DNA from: Planifilum fimeticola
GTDB lineage: Bacteria > Bacillota > Bacilli > Thermoactinomycetales > DSM-44946
Direction: 5' to 3'
DNA length: 64,000 bases
NCBI RefSeq assembly: GCF_003001905.1
Contig: NZ_PVNE01000008.1
Coordinates: forward strand, 62,001 to 126,000
Positions 44,614 through 54,511 of the stretch are shown piece after piece. The notes beneath the pieces are model-generated. The model worked only from the letters and a program-made list of their open reading frames with translations, was not told where the DNA came from and searched no databases. A program made the translations under genes and the position numbers. Positions within the stretch are counted from its first letter, which is position 1, and every line of letters starts with the position of its first letter.

Positions 44614-45775
44614 CGGTTCCCCCTCCTTTCAGGATCCGTTCCGCCCTAGCCAACGCCTGGTTCACGTCCTCGATCAGGTCCTCCGGATGCTCGATGCCGA
44701 CGGAAAGCCGCAGCAGCCGGTCGCAGACCCCCGCCTGTCGCCGCCTCTCCTCGGGCATGTCCGCGTGGGTCTGGGTGGCGGGATAGGTGACGAGACTTTC
44801 CACACCACCCAGGCTCTCCGCAAAGGAGATCAGCTTGAGGGAGCGAAGGAAGGGAGCCACCAGACCGGGATCCGTGACCCGAAAGGAGAGCATCCCCCCG
44901 AATCCGGCCGCCTGGGAGCTCTGCACCGCCTTCGCCTCCGGATCGAGGGCGGGATAATACACCTTCTCCACGAGCGGATGCTCCGCCAAGGTTCTGGCCA
45001 AGGCTTCCGCATTGGTCTGATGGCGCTCCATCCGGAGCGCCAAGGTCTTCATCCCCCTCATCAGCAACCAGGCATCCTGGGGAGCGAGCACCGCACCGAT
45101 GGAGTTGTGAAGGAACCGCATCCTCTCCGTCAGTTCCTCCCCTTTGGTCACGATCAGGCCCGCCAGCACGTCGTTGTGGCCCCCCAGATACTTGGTGGCG
45201 CTGTGGATGACGATGTCCGCCCCCAGCGCGAGCGGCCGCTGCAGATAAGGGGTCATGAGGGTGTTGTCGACGATCAGGATCAATCCGTGGCGCCGGGCCG
45301 TTTCGGCCAAGGCGCGGAGGTCGGCCACCTGCAGCTGCGGATTGGTCGGCGTTTCCACGAACAGGGCTTTTGTTTGAGATCGAATCGCCTTCATGACGGC
45401 GGGAAGATCCCGCATGTCGACATAGCTGAAGGAAAGGCCGTAGCCCGTGAGGACCTGTTCAAACAGCCGGTAGGTCCCGCCGTACAAATCCAGGGAAACG
45501 ACCAGGTGATCCCCCTGGGAAAAGAGACCCATCATCGTCTGGATCGCCGCCATCCCCGAACTGCAGGCAAAACCGTCGTCTCCCCCTTCCAAGGAGGCAA
45601 TCGCTTCTTCCAGCACATCCCGGGTGGGATTGGCCGTCCGGGAATAATCGTAACCGGTGCTTTCCCCGAGGGCGGGATGGCGGTAGGCCGTCGCATGGTA
45701 GACGGGATAGCTGATTGCTCCCGTGCTTTTTTCCTTCTTCGTTCCAATTTGTGCCAATCGGGAGTCGAGATGCAC
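44576..45775 (-). CDS. metI: cystathionine gamma-synthase/O-acetylhomoserine thiolyase-like (MetI-like)
   Basis: This 399-residue PLP enzyme is related to MetI of B. subtilis, which joins O-acetylhomoserine with cysteine or sulfide. The PLP lysine is in IHSATKYLGGHNDV, and the start HLDSRLAQIGTKKEKSTGAISYPVY (in pieces) matches MetI. The GTG at 45775 follows GGGAGGGAT. It is the middle gene of the SAM-riboswitch operon and overlaps metC by 38 bases, as metI and metC do in other Bacillales. Confidence 0.82.
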   Translation of the reverse strand: MHLDSRLAQIGTKKEKSTGAISYPVYHATAYRHPALGESTGYDYSRTANPTRDVLEEAIASLEGGDDGFACSSGMAAIQTMMGLFSQGDHLVVSLDLYGGTYRLFEQVLTGYGLSFSYVDMRDLPAVMKAIRSQTKALFVETPTNPQLQVADLRALAETARRHGLILIVDNTLMTPYLQRPLALGADIVIHSATKYLGGHNDVLAGLIVTKGEELTERMRFLHNSIGAVLAPQDAWLLMRGMKTLALRMERHQTNAEALARTLAEHPLVEKVYYPALDPEAKAVQSSQAAGFGGMLSFRVTDPGLVAPFLRSLKLISFAESLGGVESLVTYPATQTHADMPEERRRQAGVCDRLLRLSVGIEHPEDLIEDVNQALARAERILKGGGTGGIRNPASSQRQ

Positions 45776-45849
45776 GCCGATCCCTCCCAGATGCGTGTAC
45801 GTGTCCGAGAACGGCCGGACAGCCGCGGATCATCCACCCTGTTCAGGGT

Positions 45850-47336
<1,487 letters not shown>

Positions 47337-47384
47337 GCTGCATGCGGTATTTCCTTGTCATTCCCGTCAGAAAACTTGTATTTA

Positions 47385-47414
47385 ATTATAAGGGATTCCC
47401 CAGAATTCCGTCAA
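47385..47414 (-). promoter_or_regulatory. promoter of the S-box operon
   Basis: Minus-strand TTGACG (47409-47414) and a consensus TATAAT (47385-47390) with an 18-base spacer. The start near 47378 lies about 40 bases before the aptamer. The rest of 47415-47704 shows no gene. Confidence 0.8.
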
Positions 47415-47704
47415 CAATCTTTTTTCAAAAAATCCGCACCCGAAGCATCGACGATCCACCGTCCGGCGAAATCGGATGCGTTGAAACCCCCCTCCTCCCG
47501 GCCGACCCTCCCGATGAATAAGGGTTGCCTTTCCGCTTTTCAACGGCAAAAAAAAGTTCCATTCACCATGTGTTCGCGATGGACGACCTTTTGCACGAGC
47601 CCGACGATAGAAAAAAAGATTTCTGCCGATATATCGGTCCACGCCATGCCCCGATGTTCCACATAGGATAATTTGCAACGTTCGCTCAAAGGAGGTTGGA
47701 AAGG

Positions 47705-49057
47705 TTGAAATCAAAAGCGCGGCTGACCGGGCGGGTCATCTTCAGAGGAGATCCAGGCTATGAACGGGCGCGCAAGAATTGGGATCCCCATACGAACAGG
47801 TTTCCCAAAGTGTTTGTGTTTGCCCAAAGGACGCAAGATGTAGCAAACGCCATCAGATGGGCCCGTGAGAATCGCGTCCCCATCCGCGCCAGGAGCGGAA
47901 GGCATGCGTTGGAAACGAATCTCTCCCAGGTCAACGGGGGGATTGTCATCGATGTAAGCGGTATGAAAAAGATTTGGTTGGATAAAAAAAAGGGAATTGC
48001 GATCGTTGAGACGGGCAACACCGTGGGAAGAATCGTGAAGACCCTCGCACGGCAAGGATTTATGTCCCCCTTTGGCGACAGCCCTTCTGTCGGGATCGGC
48101 GGCATCACACCCGGCGGGGGAATCGGGCCTCTCCAGCGATCGATCGGCCTTCTCAGCGATAACCTGATCGGAGTGGAAATGGTGGATGCGAAGGGAAGGG
48201 TGATTCGCGCAGACCAAAATCGTCACGCGGACCTCCTGTGGGCTACCCGCGGAGGTGGCGGCGGAAACTTCGGGATATATACCAAATACAAATTCAAAGT
48301 GCATCGCGCCCCGGCCAGGGCGACAGTATTCCGCATCATCTGGCCATGGAATCAGTTCGCAAAGGTATTCAGAGTATGGCAGCGATGGGCTCCTTCCGTC
48401 GATACGAGGCTGGGCACCTACTTGGAAATCGGCCCGAAAATCGGAGGCCGTGTCACCATGCAGGGGCTGTTCCTGGGACCAAAAAGGGAGGCCGTACGCC
48501 TGTTGAAGCCTGTATTGAGCGTCGGCACTCCCACGACGAAGATCATCCGGTGGTTGCCATACCCGAAAGCCGTAAACTTTTTGTTGCCTCCCGATCCGGT
48601 CCTTACCCAAAGGTGGAGCAACCAGTTCTCTTCCGGTTTCGCGATGCGCCCGTTCCCGGAAAGGGCGATTCAGGTCATGCGCCAATTTTTAGAGAAAGCG
48701 ACACCCGGATCCCCCGCAGGTTTCTTTTTCCTCAACTGGGGCGGCGCTGTAAGCCGCATCCCCCCTGAGGCGACGGCGTTCTTCTGGCGGAAAGCCAAAT
48801 TTTACGTCGAGTGGAACAGTTCATGGATCAAGCGTTCCGAAGCCGCCAAAAATATCGCCCTTGTTCGCAACACGCGCCGGAAGCTCCAGCCTTTCATCGT
48901 CGGGTCCTATATCAACGTTCCGGACCAAGGAATTAAAAATTCCGGGCCGGTTTACTACGGAGCAAACTACCCCCGATTGCGAAGGGTAAAAGCCAAATAC
49001 GATCCCGAAAATGTGTTTCGCTTCCCCCAAAGCATCCCCCCTGCCTTCCGGAGATAA
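47705..49057 (+). CDS. FAD-linked oxidase with BBE domain
   Basis: This 450-residue protein is a berberine-bridge-enzyme-like flavoprotein oxidase. H67 in RSGRHALETN matches the covalent 8-alpha-histidyl site. The second covalent cysteine of bicovalent members is replaced by S126 (GDSPSVGIGG), so FAD should be attached by one bond. The C-terminal BBE signature YYGANYPRLRRVKAKYDP is present. The start is a TTG at 47705, nine bases after GGAGG. It is unusually Lys/Arg-rich and uses AAA more than its neighbours, which hints at acquisition, but this is impressionistic. The substrate is unknown. Confidence 0.85.
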   Translation: MKSKARLTGRVIFRGDPGYERARKNWDPHTNRFPKVFVFAQRTQDVANAIRWARENRVPIRARSGRHALETNLSQVNGGIVIDVSGMKKIWLDKKKGIAIVETGNTVGRIVKTLARQGFMSPFGDSPSVGIGGITPGGGIGPLQRSIGLLSDNLIGVEMVDAKGRVIRADQNRHADLLWATRGGGGGNFGIYTKYKFKVHRAPARATVFRIIWPWNQFAKVFRVWQRWAPSVDTRLGTYLEIGPKIGGRVTMQGLFLGPKREAVRLLKPVLSVGTPTTKIIRWLPYPKAVNFLLPPDPVLTQRWSNQFSSGFAMRPFPERAIQVMRQFLEKATPGSPAGFFFLNWGGAVSRIPPEATAFFWRKAKFYVEWNSSWIKRSEAAKNIALVRNTRRKLQPFIVGSYINVPDQGIKNSGPVYYGANYPRLRRVKAKYDPENVFRFPQSIPPAFRR

Positions 49058-49257
49058 GTTCAGAATCCCCACCCCCTCCCTCGCGGAACGTCCCTCCTTT
49101 GCCAATTCCCTCCTGCATCGGAACAAGCGGCGCCAACCTCCTGCAAAAGAGTACCCATGGGTTTTCTGTAAATGAAGTCGATCATTGATTTCAACCGCCA
49201 CTTCCGACTACAATGTGGATAAGTGACTTGCGGAACATGCCCACAAAGGAGGACGCC

Positions 49258-50451
49258 ATGACCACGAGCGAAGCGATTATCCAACTGACGGAGCACTACG
49301 GAGCCAAAAACTACCACCCCCTTCCGATCGTCATTTCCAAGGGAGAGGGCGTCTGGGTGGAAGACGCCGATGGCAATCGGTATATGGACATGCTGAGCGC
49401 CTACTCGGCCCTCAACCACGGCCATCGTCACCCCCGGATCATCGCCGCCCTCAAGGAGCAGGCGGACCGGATCACCCTCACCTCCCGCTCCTTTCATAAC
49501 GACCAATTAGGTAAATTTTACCAAAAGGTGGCGGAATTGACGGGTAAAGAGATGGTTCTGCCGATGAACACCGGGGCGGAAGCGGTGGAAACGGCCATCA
49601 AGGCCATCCGCCGCTGGGCATACGACGTGAAGGGAATCCCGCGGGATCAGGCGGAAATCATCGTCTTTGAGAACAACTTTCACGGAAGGACCATCACCGC
49701 CGTCTCCCTTTCATCCAACGAAGAATATCAGCGGGGATTCGGCCCGCTGACCCCCGGCTTCAAAGTCGTCCCCTACGGAGACATCGATGCCCTCCGCAAG
49801 GCGATCACCCCTCACACCGCCGCGGTCCTGATGGAACCGATCCAGGGGGAAGCCGGCGTGATCGTCCCGCCGGAGGGATTCCTGAAGGAAACCTACCAGC
49901 TGTGCCGGGAGCATAACATCCTGTTTGCCGCCGACGAAATCCAAACCGGGTTCGGGCGGACGGGAAAACTGTTCGCCTGTGACTGGGAAGGGGTCAAGCC
50001 GGACATCTACATCCTCGGAAAAGCTTTGGGAGGAGGCGTCATGCCCATCTCCGCCACGGCCGCCGACCGGGATGTACTGGGGGTTTTCGAACCGGGCTCC
50101 CACGGATCCACCTTCGGTGGAAACCCCCTGGCCTGCGCCGTGGCCGTCGCCGCGCTGGAGGTGCTTTTGGACGAGCGCCTGCCGGAGCGCTCCCTGGAAC
50201 TGGGCGAGTATTTCCGCTCGGAACTTCTCAAGATCCAAAATCCGATCATCAAGGAAGTGCGCGGCAAAGGACTGTTTATCGGGATGGAACTTTACGAACC
50301 GGCCCGCCCCCATTGCGAGCGGCTGGCGGAAGCCGGGCTCCTGTGCAAGGAAACCCATGAAAATACAATCCGCTTCGCCCCTCCCCTCACCATCACCCGG
50401 GAAGAGCTCGACTGGGCCCTGGAGCGGATCCGGAAAGTCATGTCTGCCTGA
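49258..50451 (+). CDS. rocD: ornithine aminotransferase
   Basis: RocD transfers the delta-amino group of ornithine to 2-oxoglutarate to give glutamate semialdehyde, in arginine and ornithine catabolism. The 397-residue class III aminotransferase has [13 protein letters not shown], the ENNFHGRT segment, [11 protein letters not shown] and the PLP lysine in [12 protein letters not shown]. The [10 protein letters not shown] start is typical of RocD. The ATG at 49258 has AAAGGAGG upstream. No other roc genes are nearby, and it ends at its own terminator. Confidence 0.93.
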   Translation: MTTSEAIIQLTEHYGAKNYHPLPIVISKGEGVWVEDADGNRYMDMLSAYSALNHGHRHPRIIAALKEQADRITLTSRSFHNDQLGKFYQKVAELTGKEMVLPMNTGAEAVETAIKAIRRWAYDVKGIPRDQAEIIVFENNFHGRTITAVSLSSNEEYQRGFGPLTPGFKVVPYGDIDALRKAITPHTAAVLMEPIQGEAGVIVPPEGFLKETYQLCREHNILFAADEIQTGFGRTGKLFACDWEGVKPDIYILGKALGGGVMPISATAADRDVLGVFEPGSHGSTFGGNPLACAVAVAALEVLLDERLPERSLELGEYFRSELLKIQNPIIKEVRGKGLFIGMELYEPARPHCERLAEAGLLCKETHENTIRFAPPLTITREELDWALERIRKVMSA

Positions 50452-50474
50452 GATTTCGGTCCGCCGGACAACCG

Positions 50475-50511
50475 AAAAACCTCCCCTGCATTGGTGCAGG
50501 GGAGGTTTTTG
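50475..50511 (+). terminator. intrinsic terminator after rocD
   Basis: AAAAACCTCCCCTGCA pairs with 50495-50510 around TTGG, followed by TTTTTG on the plus strand, 24 bases past the stop. Confidence 0.93.
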
Positions 50512-50836
50512 TCTTTATGCGCAATCCGGCGAGAAAAAGCGGAATCCCATTCCTGTAATAAAAAAGAAATGTTTACAAAAAGATCATTGCGGTTATAAGA
50601 TAAGTGAAGCTACCCCCATACCTCATCAAACACCATCATCCTTGGTTGCCCTTGCCCAGACAACGGGCAGGGTGAACCAGGACAATCACAATAATCTACA
50701 ATTTTATATTATCGTATTGTGTTTTTATAATCGGCGGCGGGAGGCGATACACCGCGTCTGAGAAGAGGAGTCACTGAGTTCCAAACGGCGGGGATGTCCG
50801 AAGCGTCAAAAAACTGCGGGAAGAAGGAGTTTAGCC
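50512..50836. other. intergenic region upstream of a small protein gene
   Basis: This AT-richer stretch contains no gene that I can support. A consensus TATAAT at 50726-50731 with only a weak TTTATA -35-like box could be the promoter of the downstream small gene. A short frame from 50837 is discussed as a finding. Confidence 0.4.
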
Positions 50837-50912
50837 ATGAGCGAAATGGAATGCGACCAACAGAACAGATTCAAGGGTCAAAAAAGAAAATCGCTTCAAA
50901 GGAGGAATGCGT

Positions 50913-51131
50913 ATGAAAATCGCGATCCGCCGGCAATTGATGAGTCTCCAGGGTTCGAACCGCATCCGCATGGGAAATTATGTGGTTCAACGGGTGGGAT
51001 CATCCCTCAACTACCGGGTGATGAATGCGCGCGGTGAACTGATCAACATTTTTCCCATCAACGATGCCGTGCGCCTGCTGATGAACCAAAGGCTCGAGGA
51101 GGAACCGGTCGAGCCGCTGATGCCCGCCTGA
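50913..51131 (+). CDS. small basic hypothetical protein (72 aa)
   Basis: I do not recognise this protein. It starts at the ATG at 50913, seven bases after a strong AAAGGAGG site; the ATG at 50907 is too close to it. The first half is basic (KIAIRRQLMSLQGSNRIRMG), a regular strand-like middle reads YVVQRVGSSLNYRVMNARGELINIFPI, and the tail is acidic (EEEPVEPLMPA). There is no membrane segment. The strong ribosome site and patterned sequence support a real gene. Its closest upstream neighbour on the strand is rocD, beyond a terminator. Confidence 0.6.
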   Translation: MKIAIRRQLMSLQGSNRIRMGNYVVQRVGSSLNYRVMNARGELINIFPINDAVRLLMNQRLEEEPVEPLMPA

Positions 51132-51252
51132 AGGAATCGGGGGTAGTTTGGCGCCCCGCTTCACCTCCTTCCGCCATCTGCGTTCCCTTTGGTCCGGTGC
51201 GGGACTTCATCAGGTCCTTTTTCCACACCTACCCCAGGGCCAAGGTTGCGCG

Positions 51253-51591
51253 TCAATTTTGCCTCCCATGTACCCCTTCCTTATCCCGGTACAGCAAAAA
51301 TTGTCCGTACAAATCCTTCGCGGCCGCAACGAGAGCCTGTTTCGCCTTTCCTTGATACGCTTCCCTGATCGCATCGAGAATCGGATCGATGCCGTCCAGC
51401 AAGCTGTATCCCTTCAAAAGTTCCCCGATAAACGCCTGGGCGTGGCTTGTGGCCAGCGTGCAGGAAGCTTGGACGATCACTCCGTATTTCCGGTCGATCT
51501 CCGCCGTGATCGTCAAGGTCTCAAACACGCTTTTCGCGGCCATCCCCTGGGGAAGCTTGGCATGTCCCGCCAGCATGATCGTCTTTCCCAT
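51253..51591 (-). CDS. DUF3870 family protein
   Basis: This 112-residue protein matches DUF3870, with MLAGHAKLPQGM at the N-terminus, the CTLATSHAQAFIGELLKGY middle and AYQGKAKQALVAAAKDLY near the end. The family has no assigned biochemical function, but members are often encoded next to acyl-CoA metabolism genes, as here. It lies about 150 bases after the acyl-CoA dehydrogenase gene on the same strand and is probably the last gene of that operon. Confidence 0.85.
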   Translation of the reverse strand: MGKTIMLAGHAKLPQGMAAKSVFETLTITAEIDRKYGVIVQASCTLATSHAQAFIGELLKGYSLLDGIDPILDAIREAYQGKAKQALVAAAKDLYGQFLLYRDKEGVHGRQN

Positions 51592-51738
51592 CCGATTCCC
51601 CCCTCGAGTCTCTTCGCGCGGAACATCCCGGGCGTCTTTTCGTTTTCTCCACCTTTCGACAAACGCGGGGGCCGTCCCTTTGTCAGCAATTGGGACTCGC
51701 GCAAAAGCCCGCCTGGAAGGGGCGGGCAGAAAAACGTC

Positions 51739-52935
51739 TCATTCCTCGAAGGGCCATTTGGGCAGGTTCCTGCGGAGAGGCTTGTCCTTTCGGTAACCCA
51801 GCGCGTACTCCCCTTGCATGATCTGGTGAATCTCGCGGGTTCCCTCATAGATGACGGGAGCTTTGGCATTCCGAAGGTAGCGCTCCACGGGGAATTCGTG
51901 GGAATAGCCGTTGGCCCCGTGAATCTGAACAGCGTCGACGGCGGACTGAAAGGCGACATCACAGGCAAACCACTTGGCCAGCGAAACTTCCCGCGTGTTG
52001 CGCATCCCCCGGTTTTTCATCCAGCCGACCCGGTAGACCAGCAGCCGGGACGCTTCATAACCCGCCACCATCTTGGCGATCATCTGCTGCACCAGCTGGT
52101 GCCTGCCGATCGGCTTGCCGAAGGTTTCCCTTTCTTTTGCGTACTTGACGCTGGCCTCGATACAGGCCTGGGTCAATCCCACGGCGCCCGCGGCCACGGT
52201 AAACCGGCCGTTGTCCAGCGCCGACATGGCGATCTTGAACCCTTCCCCCTCCTCCCCCAGGCGGTTTTCCGCGGGAACCCGCACATCCTCCAGTATCACT
52301 TCTCCCGTGTTGCCCGCCCGGATTCCCAGCTTGTCCTTGAAGCCGCGGGTCGTCACCCCGGGAAAGGTCCGCTCGACGATGAAACAGGTGATGCCGCGGT
52401 GCCCTTTGTCCGGATCGGTTTTGGCGAAAATCAAAAAATGGTCGGCCACGTCGCAGAGGGAGATCCAGGTTTTGCTGCCGTTCAGGACGTAATAGTCGCC
52501 GTCCCGGACCGCCCGGGTCTGAATGGCCGCCACATCGGAGCCGGCATTGGGTTCGGTAAGCCCGTACGCTCCGATCTTCTCCCCCTTGGCCTGGGGAATG
52601 AGGTATTTCTCCTTCTGAAACTCATTTCCCCATTGCAGGAGCGTGAGGCTGTTCAACCCGGTGTGAACGGAAACGGCGGTGCGGAAGGCGGTGTCCCCCC
52701 GCTCCAGTTCCTCGCAGACGATGGCCAGCGTGTTGTAATCCATTCCCTGCCCGCCGTATTTTTCCGGGATGCAGACGCCCATCAACCCCAGATCGGCCAG
52801 CTTTGTCAGCAGGCCGGTTTCAAAATGCTGCTTGGCGTCCCACTCCTGGATATAAGGCATGATCTCCTTGTCCACGAACTTGCGCACCATTTTCTTGACC
52901 GCCAACTGCTCTTCGGAATAGGAGAAATCAAACAT
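51739..52935 (-). CDS. acyl-CoA dehydrogenase
   Basis: This 398-residue flavoprotein introduces a trans-2 double bond into an acyl-CoA. YGLTEPNAGSDVAAIQT and WISLCDVADHFLIFAKT match the FAD/substrate region, and YEGTREIHQIMQGEYALGY contains the catalytic-type glutamate. It is close in length to short/branched-chain members, but the substrate cannot be decided. The ATG at 52935 follows GGGGAGG. It sits 40 bases after the CoA-transferase gene, suggesting that a carboxylic acid is activated by CoA transfer and then dehydrogenated. Confidence 0.92.
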   Translation of the reverse strand: MFDFSYSEEQLAVKKMVRKFVDKEIMPYIQEWDAKQHFETGLLTKLADLGLMGVCIPEKYGGQGMDYNTLAIVCEELERGDTAFRTAVSVHTGLNSLTLLQWGNEFQKEKYLIPQAKGEKIGAYGLTEPNAGSDVAAIQTRAVRDGDYYVLNGSKTWISLCDVADHFLIFAKTDPDKGHRGITCFIVERTFPGVTTRGFKDKLGIRAGNTGEVILEDVRVPAENRLGEEGEGFKIAMSALDNGRFTVAAGAVGLTQACIEASVKYAKERETFGKPIGRHQLVQQMIAKMVAGYEASRLLVYRVGWMKNRGMRNTREVSLAKWFACDVAFQSAVDAVQIHGANGYSHEFPVERYLRNAKAPVIYEGTREIHQIMQGEYALGYRKDKPLRRNLPKWPFEE

Positions 52936-52975
52936 TTGCCTCGCCTCCCCTTCCAAAACTGAAATCCAAAGTTTT

Positions 52976-54172
52976 TCATATCACGCCTTCTCGTCTCAGC
53001 TTCTCGATCTCCTCTTCGGAATACCCCAACTCCGTCAAAATTTCCTTCGTGTGCTCCCCGGCCAGGGGAGGATGCCGGCGATAGGTGACCGGCGTGCGGG
53101 ACAACTTGAGGGGACTCCCCACAAGCCTTACCTTCTCTGCGGAGGGATGAGTCATCTCCACTACCATCTCCCGCGCCCGCACCTGGGGATGGCCGAAAAC
53201 CTGGTCGATGCTCTGGATGGGAGCACAGGGAATGCCCGCCCCCTGCAGCAGCTCCATCCACTCCCGGGCAGGACGGGTCTCAAACACCTGCTGCAAGGCC
53301 TCCGTCAGTTCCTTCCGGCGGCTCAGGCGATCCCGGTTGGTTGCAAAACGCCCGTCCTCCGCCAGCTCCGGCTTCTCCATCACCTCCGCCAGCCTGCGGA
53401 ACTGCCGGTCGTTGCCGACGGCGATCGCCATCTCCTGATCGGCGGCGCGAAAGGACTGGTAAGGTACGATGTTGGGGTGGGCGTTTCCGAGCCGTTTCGC
53501 CACCTTGCCCCCCACCAGATAGTTGCTGGCCACATTCACCAGGGAAGCCACGCACACATCGAGCAGTGCGGTATCCACCACCTGCCCCTCTCCGGACCGC
53601 TTGCGCTCGTGGAGGGCGGCAAGGATCCCGAGGGCCGCGTACAATCCGGCCAACACGTCGACGATGGCGACTCCCACCTTCATCGGGCCGCTCTCCTCGC
53701 TCCCGGTGATGCTCATCAGCCCTCCCAGCGCCTGAATGATGAAGTCGTAGCCGGGAAAGGAAGCGAGGGGGCCGGTCTGGCCGAACCCGGTGATTTCCGC
53801 CACCACCAGGCGGGGGTTGATCTTTCTGAGCCACTCGGGAGCGAGTCCCATTCGAGCCAGCGTTCCCACCTTGAAATTCTCAACCAGCACGTCGGCTTCC
53901 CGAATAAGCCGGAGAAAGATCCGCTTCCCCTCTTCCTTCTTCAAATCGAGAGTGAGTCCCCTCTTGTTTCGGTTGGCGCAGAGGTAATAGGCGCTTTCCC
54001 CGGCGGCGTAAGGAGGACCCCATCCCCGGGTTTCATCGCTTCCCCCCGGCGCTTCCACCTTGATGACTTCGGCGCCCAAATCACCCAGGATCATGGTGCA
54101 AAAAGGACCGGCCAGCACCCGGGACACATCGACCACCCGGATTCCCTCCAACGGTCCCCCTGCATTGGACAT
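52976..54172 (-). CDS. class III (CaiB/BaiF family) CoA-transferase
   Basis: This 398-residue protein is a family III CoA-transferase, which moves CoA between carboxylic acids. LEGIRVVDVSRVLAGPFCTMILGDLGAEVIKVE (in pieces) is the N-terminal signature. The catalytic aspartate is probably in PGYDFIIQALGG, and GHPQVRAREM and GEHTKEIL are typical C-terminal motifs. The ATG at 54172 follows GAAGGAGG. It is the first gene after an attenuator-like leader, so the operon probably answers to a metabolite or to another RNA-level signal. Confidence 0.92.
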   Translation of the reverse strand: MSNAGGPLEGIRVVDVSRVLAGPFCTMILGDLGAEVIKVEAPGGSDETRGWGPPYAAGESAYYLCANRNKRGLTLDLKKEEGKRIFLRLIREADVLVENFKVGTLARMGLAPEWLRKINPRLVVAEITGFGQTGPLASFPGYDFIIQALGGLMSITGSEESGPMKVGVAIVDVLAGLYAALGILAALHERKRSGEGQVVDTALLDVCVASLVNVASNYLVGGKVAKRLGNAHPNIVPYQSFRAADQEMAIAVGNDRQFRRLAEVMEKPELAEDGRFATNRDRLSRRKELTEALQQVFETRPAREWMELLQGAGIPCAPIQSIDQVFGHPQVRAREMVVEMTHPSAEKVRLVGSPLKLSRTPVTYRRHPPLAGEHTKEILTELGYSEEEIEKLRREGVI

Positions 54173-54189
54173 CCCATTTCCCTCCTTCG

Positions 54190-54274
54190 AAAAAAAATAG
54201 CCGGGCGGGCGAAGATCGGCGGTCTGGAAACCTTCCGGGGTTTCTCCTCCCCGCGAGTCTTCGCCTTCCCGGCT
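54190..54274 (-). terminator. leader terminator ahead of the CoA-transferase gene
   Basis: Seven and eight base pairs flank a 2x2 internal loop, and a run of eight T residues (54190-54197) follows on the minus strand. It ends just before the ribosome site of the gene, so it must be overcome for expression. Confidence 0.85.
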
Positions 54275-54341
54275 CGCACCTGCGGCTCCTTCACCGGCCG
54301 GGTGAATGGACGCAGGTTGATCGTCGCCGCTTTATTCCGTT
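54199..54341 (-). promoter_or_regulatory. attenuator-like leader of the CoA-transferase operon
   Basis: The minus-strand leader has an extended hairpin at 54277-54318 (AACCTGCG with CGCAGGT, inside it TTCACC with GGTGAA). A terminator follows: arms 54258-54274 and 54199-54215 pair over 15 of 17 positions, with a T8 run at 54190-54197. The GCGAG/CTCGC pair at 54253-54277 would sequester the 5' terminator arm, giving a mutually exclusive antiterminator. The layout resembles a riboswitch or protein-dependent attenuator, but I cannot match it to a known class. Confidence 0.7.
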
Positions 54342-54347
54342 GATTTT

Positions 54348-54376
54348 AATTTATTTGAAGAAGGCGGTTTTGTCAA
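54348..54376 (-). promoter_or_regulatory. promoter of the CoA-transferase operon
   Basis: Minus-strand perfect TTGACA (54371-54376) and TAAATT (54348-54353) with a 17-base spacer. The predicted start near 54341 gives a leader of about 170 bases. Confidence 0.8.
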
Positions 54377-54511
54377 TATTCACCGTCCTTATCCGGCGCA
54401 TCTCACCGTCCTGTCAAATCCTCTCATCCCTTTCGGAAGTGCATAATTCCAATCCGCGCAACTCATAGTAACGGTGGACACATCAAATCTTATCTGAAGG
54501 AGGTATCCTGC

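Noticed and set aside
50940-51010. GGTTCGAACC resembling a tRNA T-arm
   Set aside because: It lies inside the small protein gene, and no acceptor stem, D-arm or anticodon arm can be paired around it.
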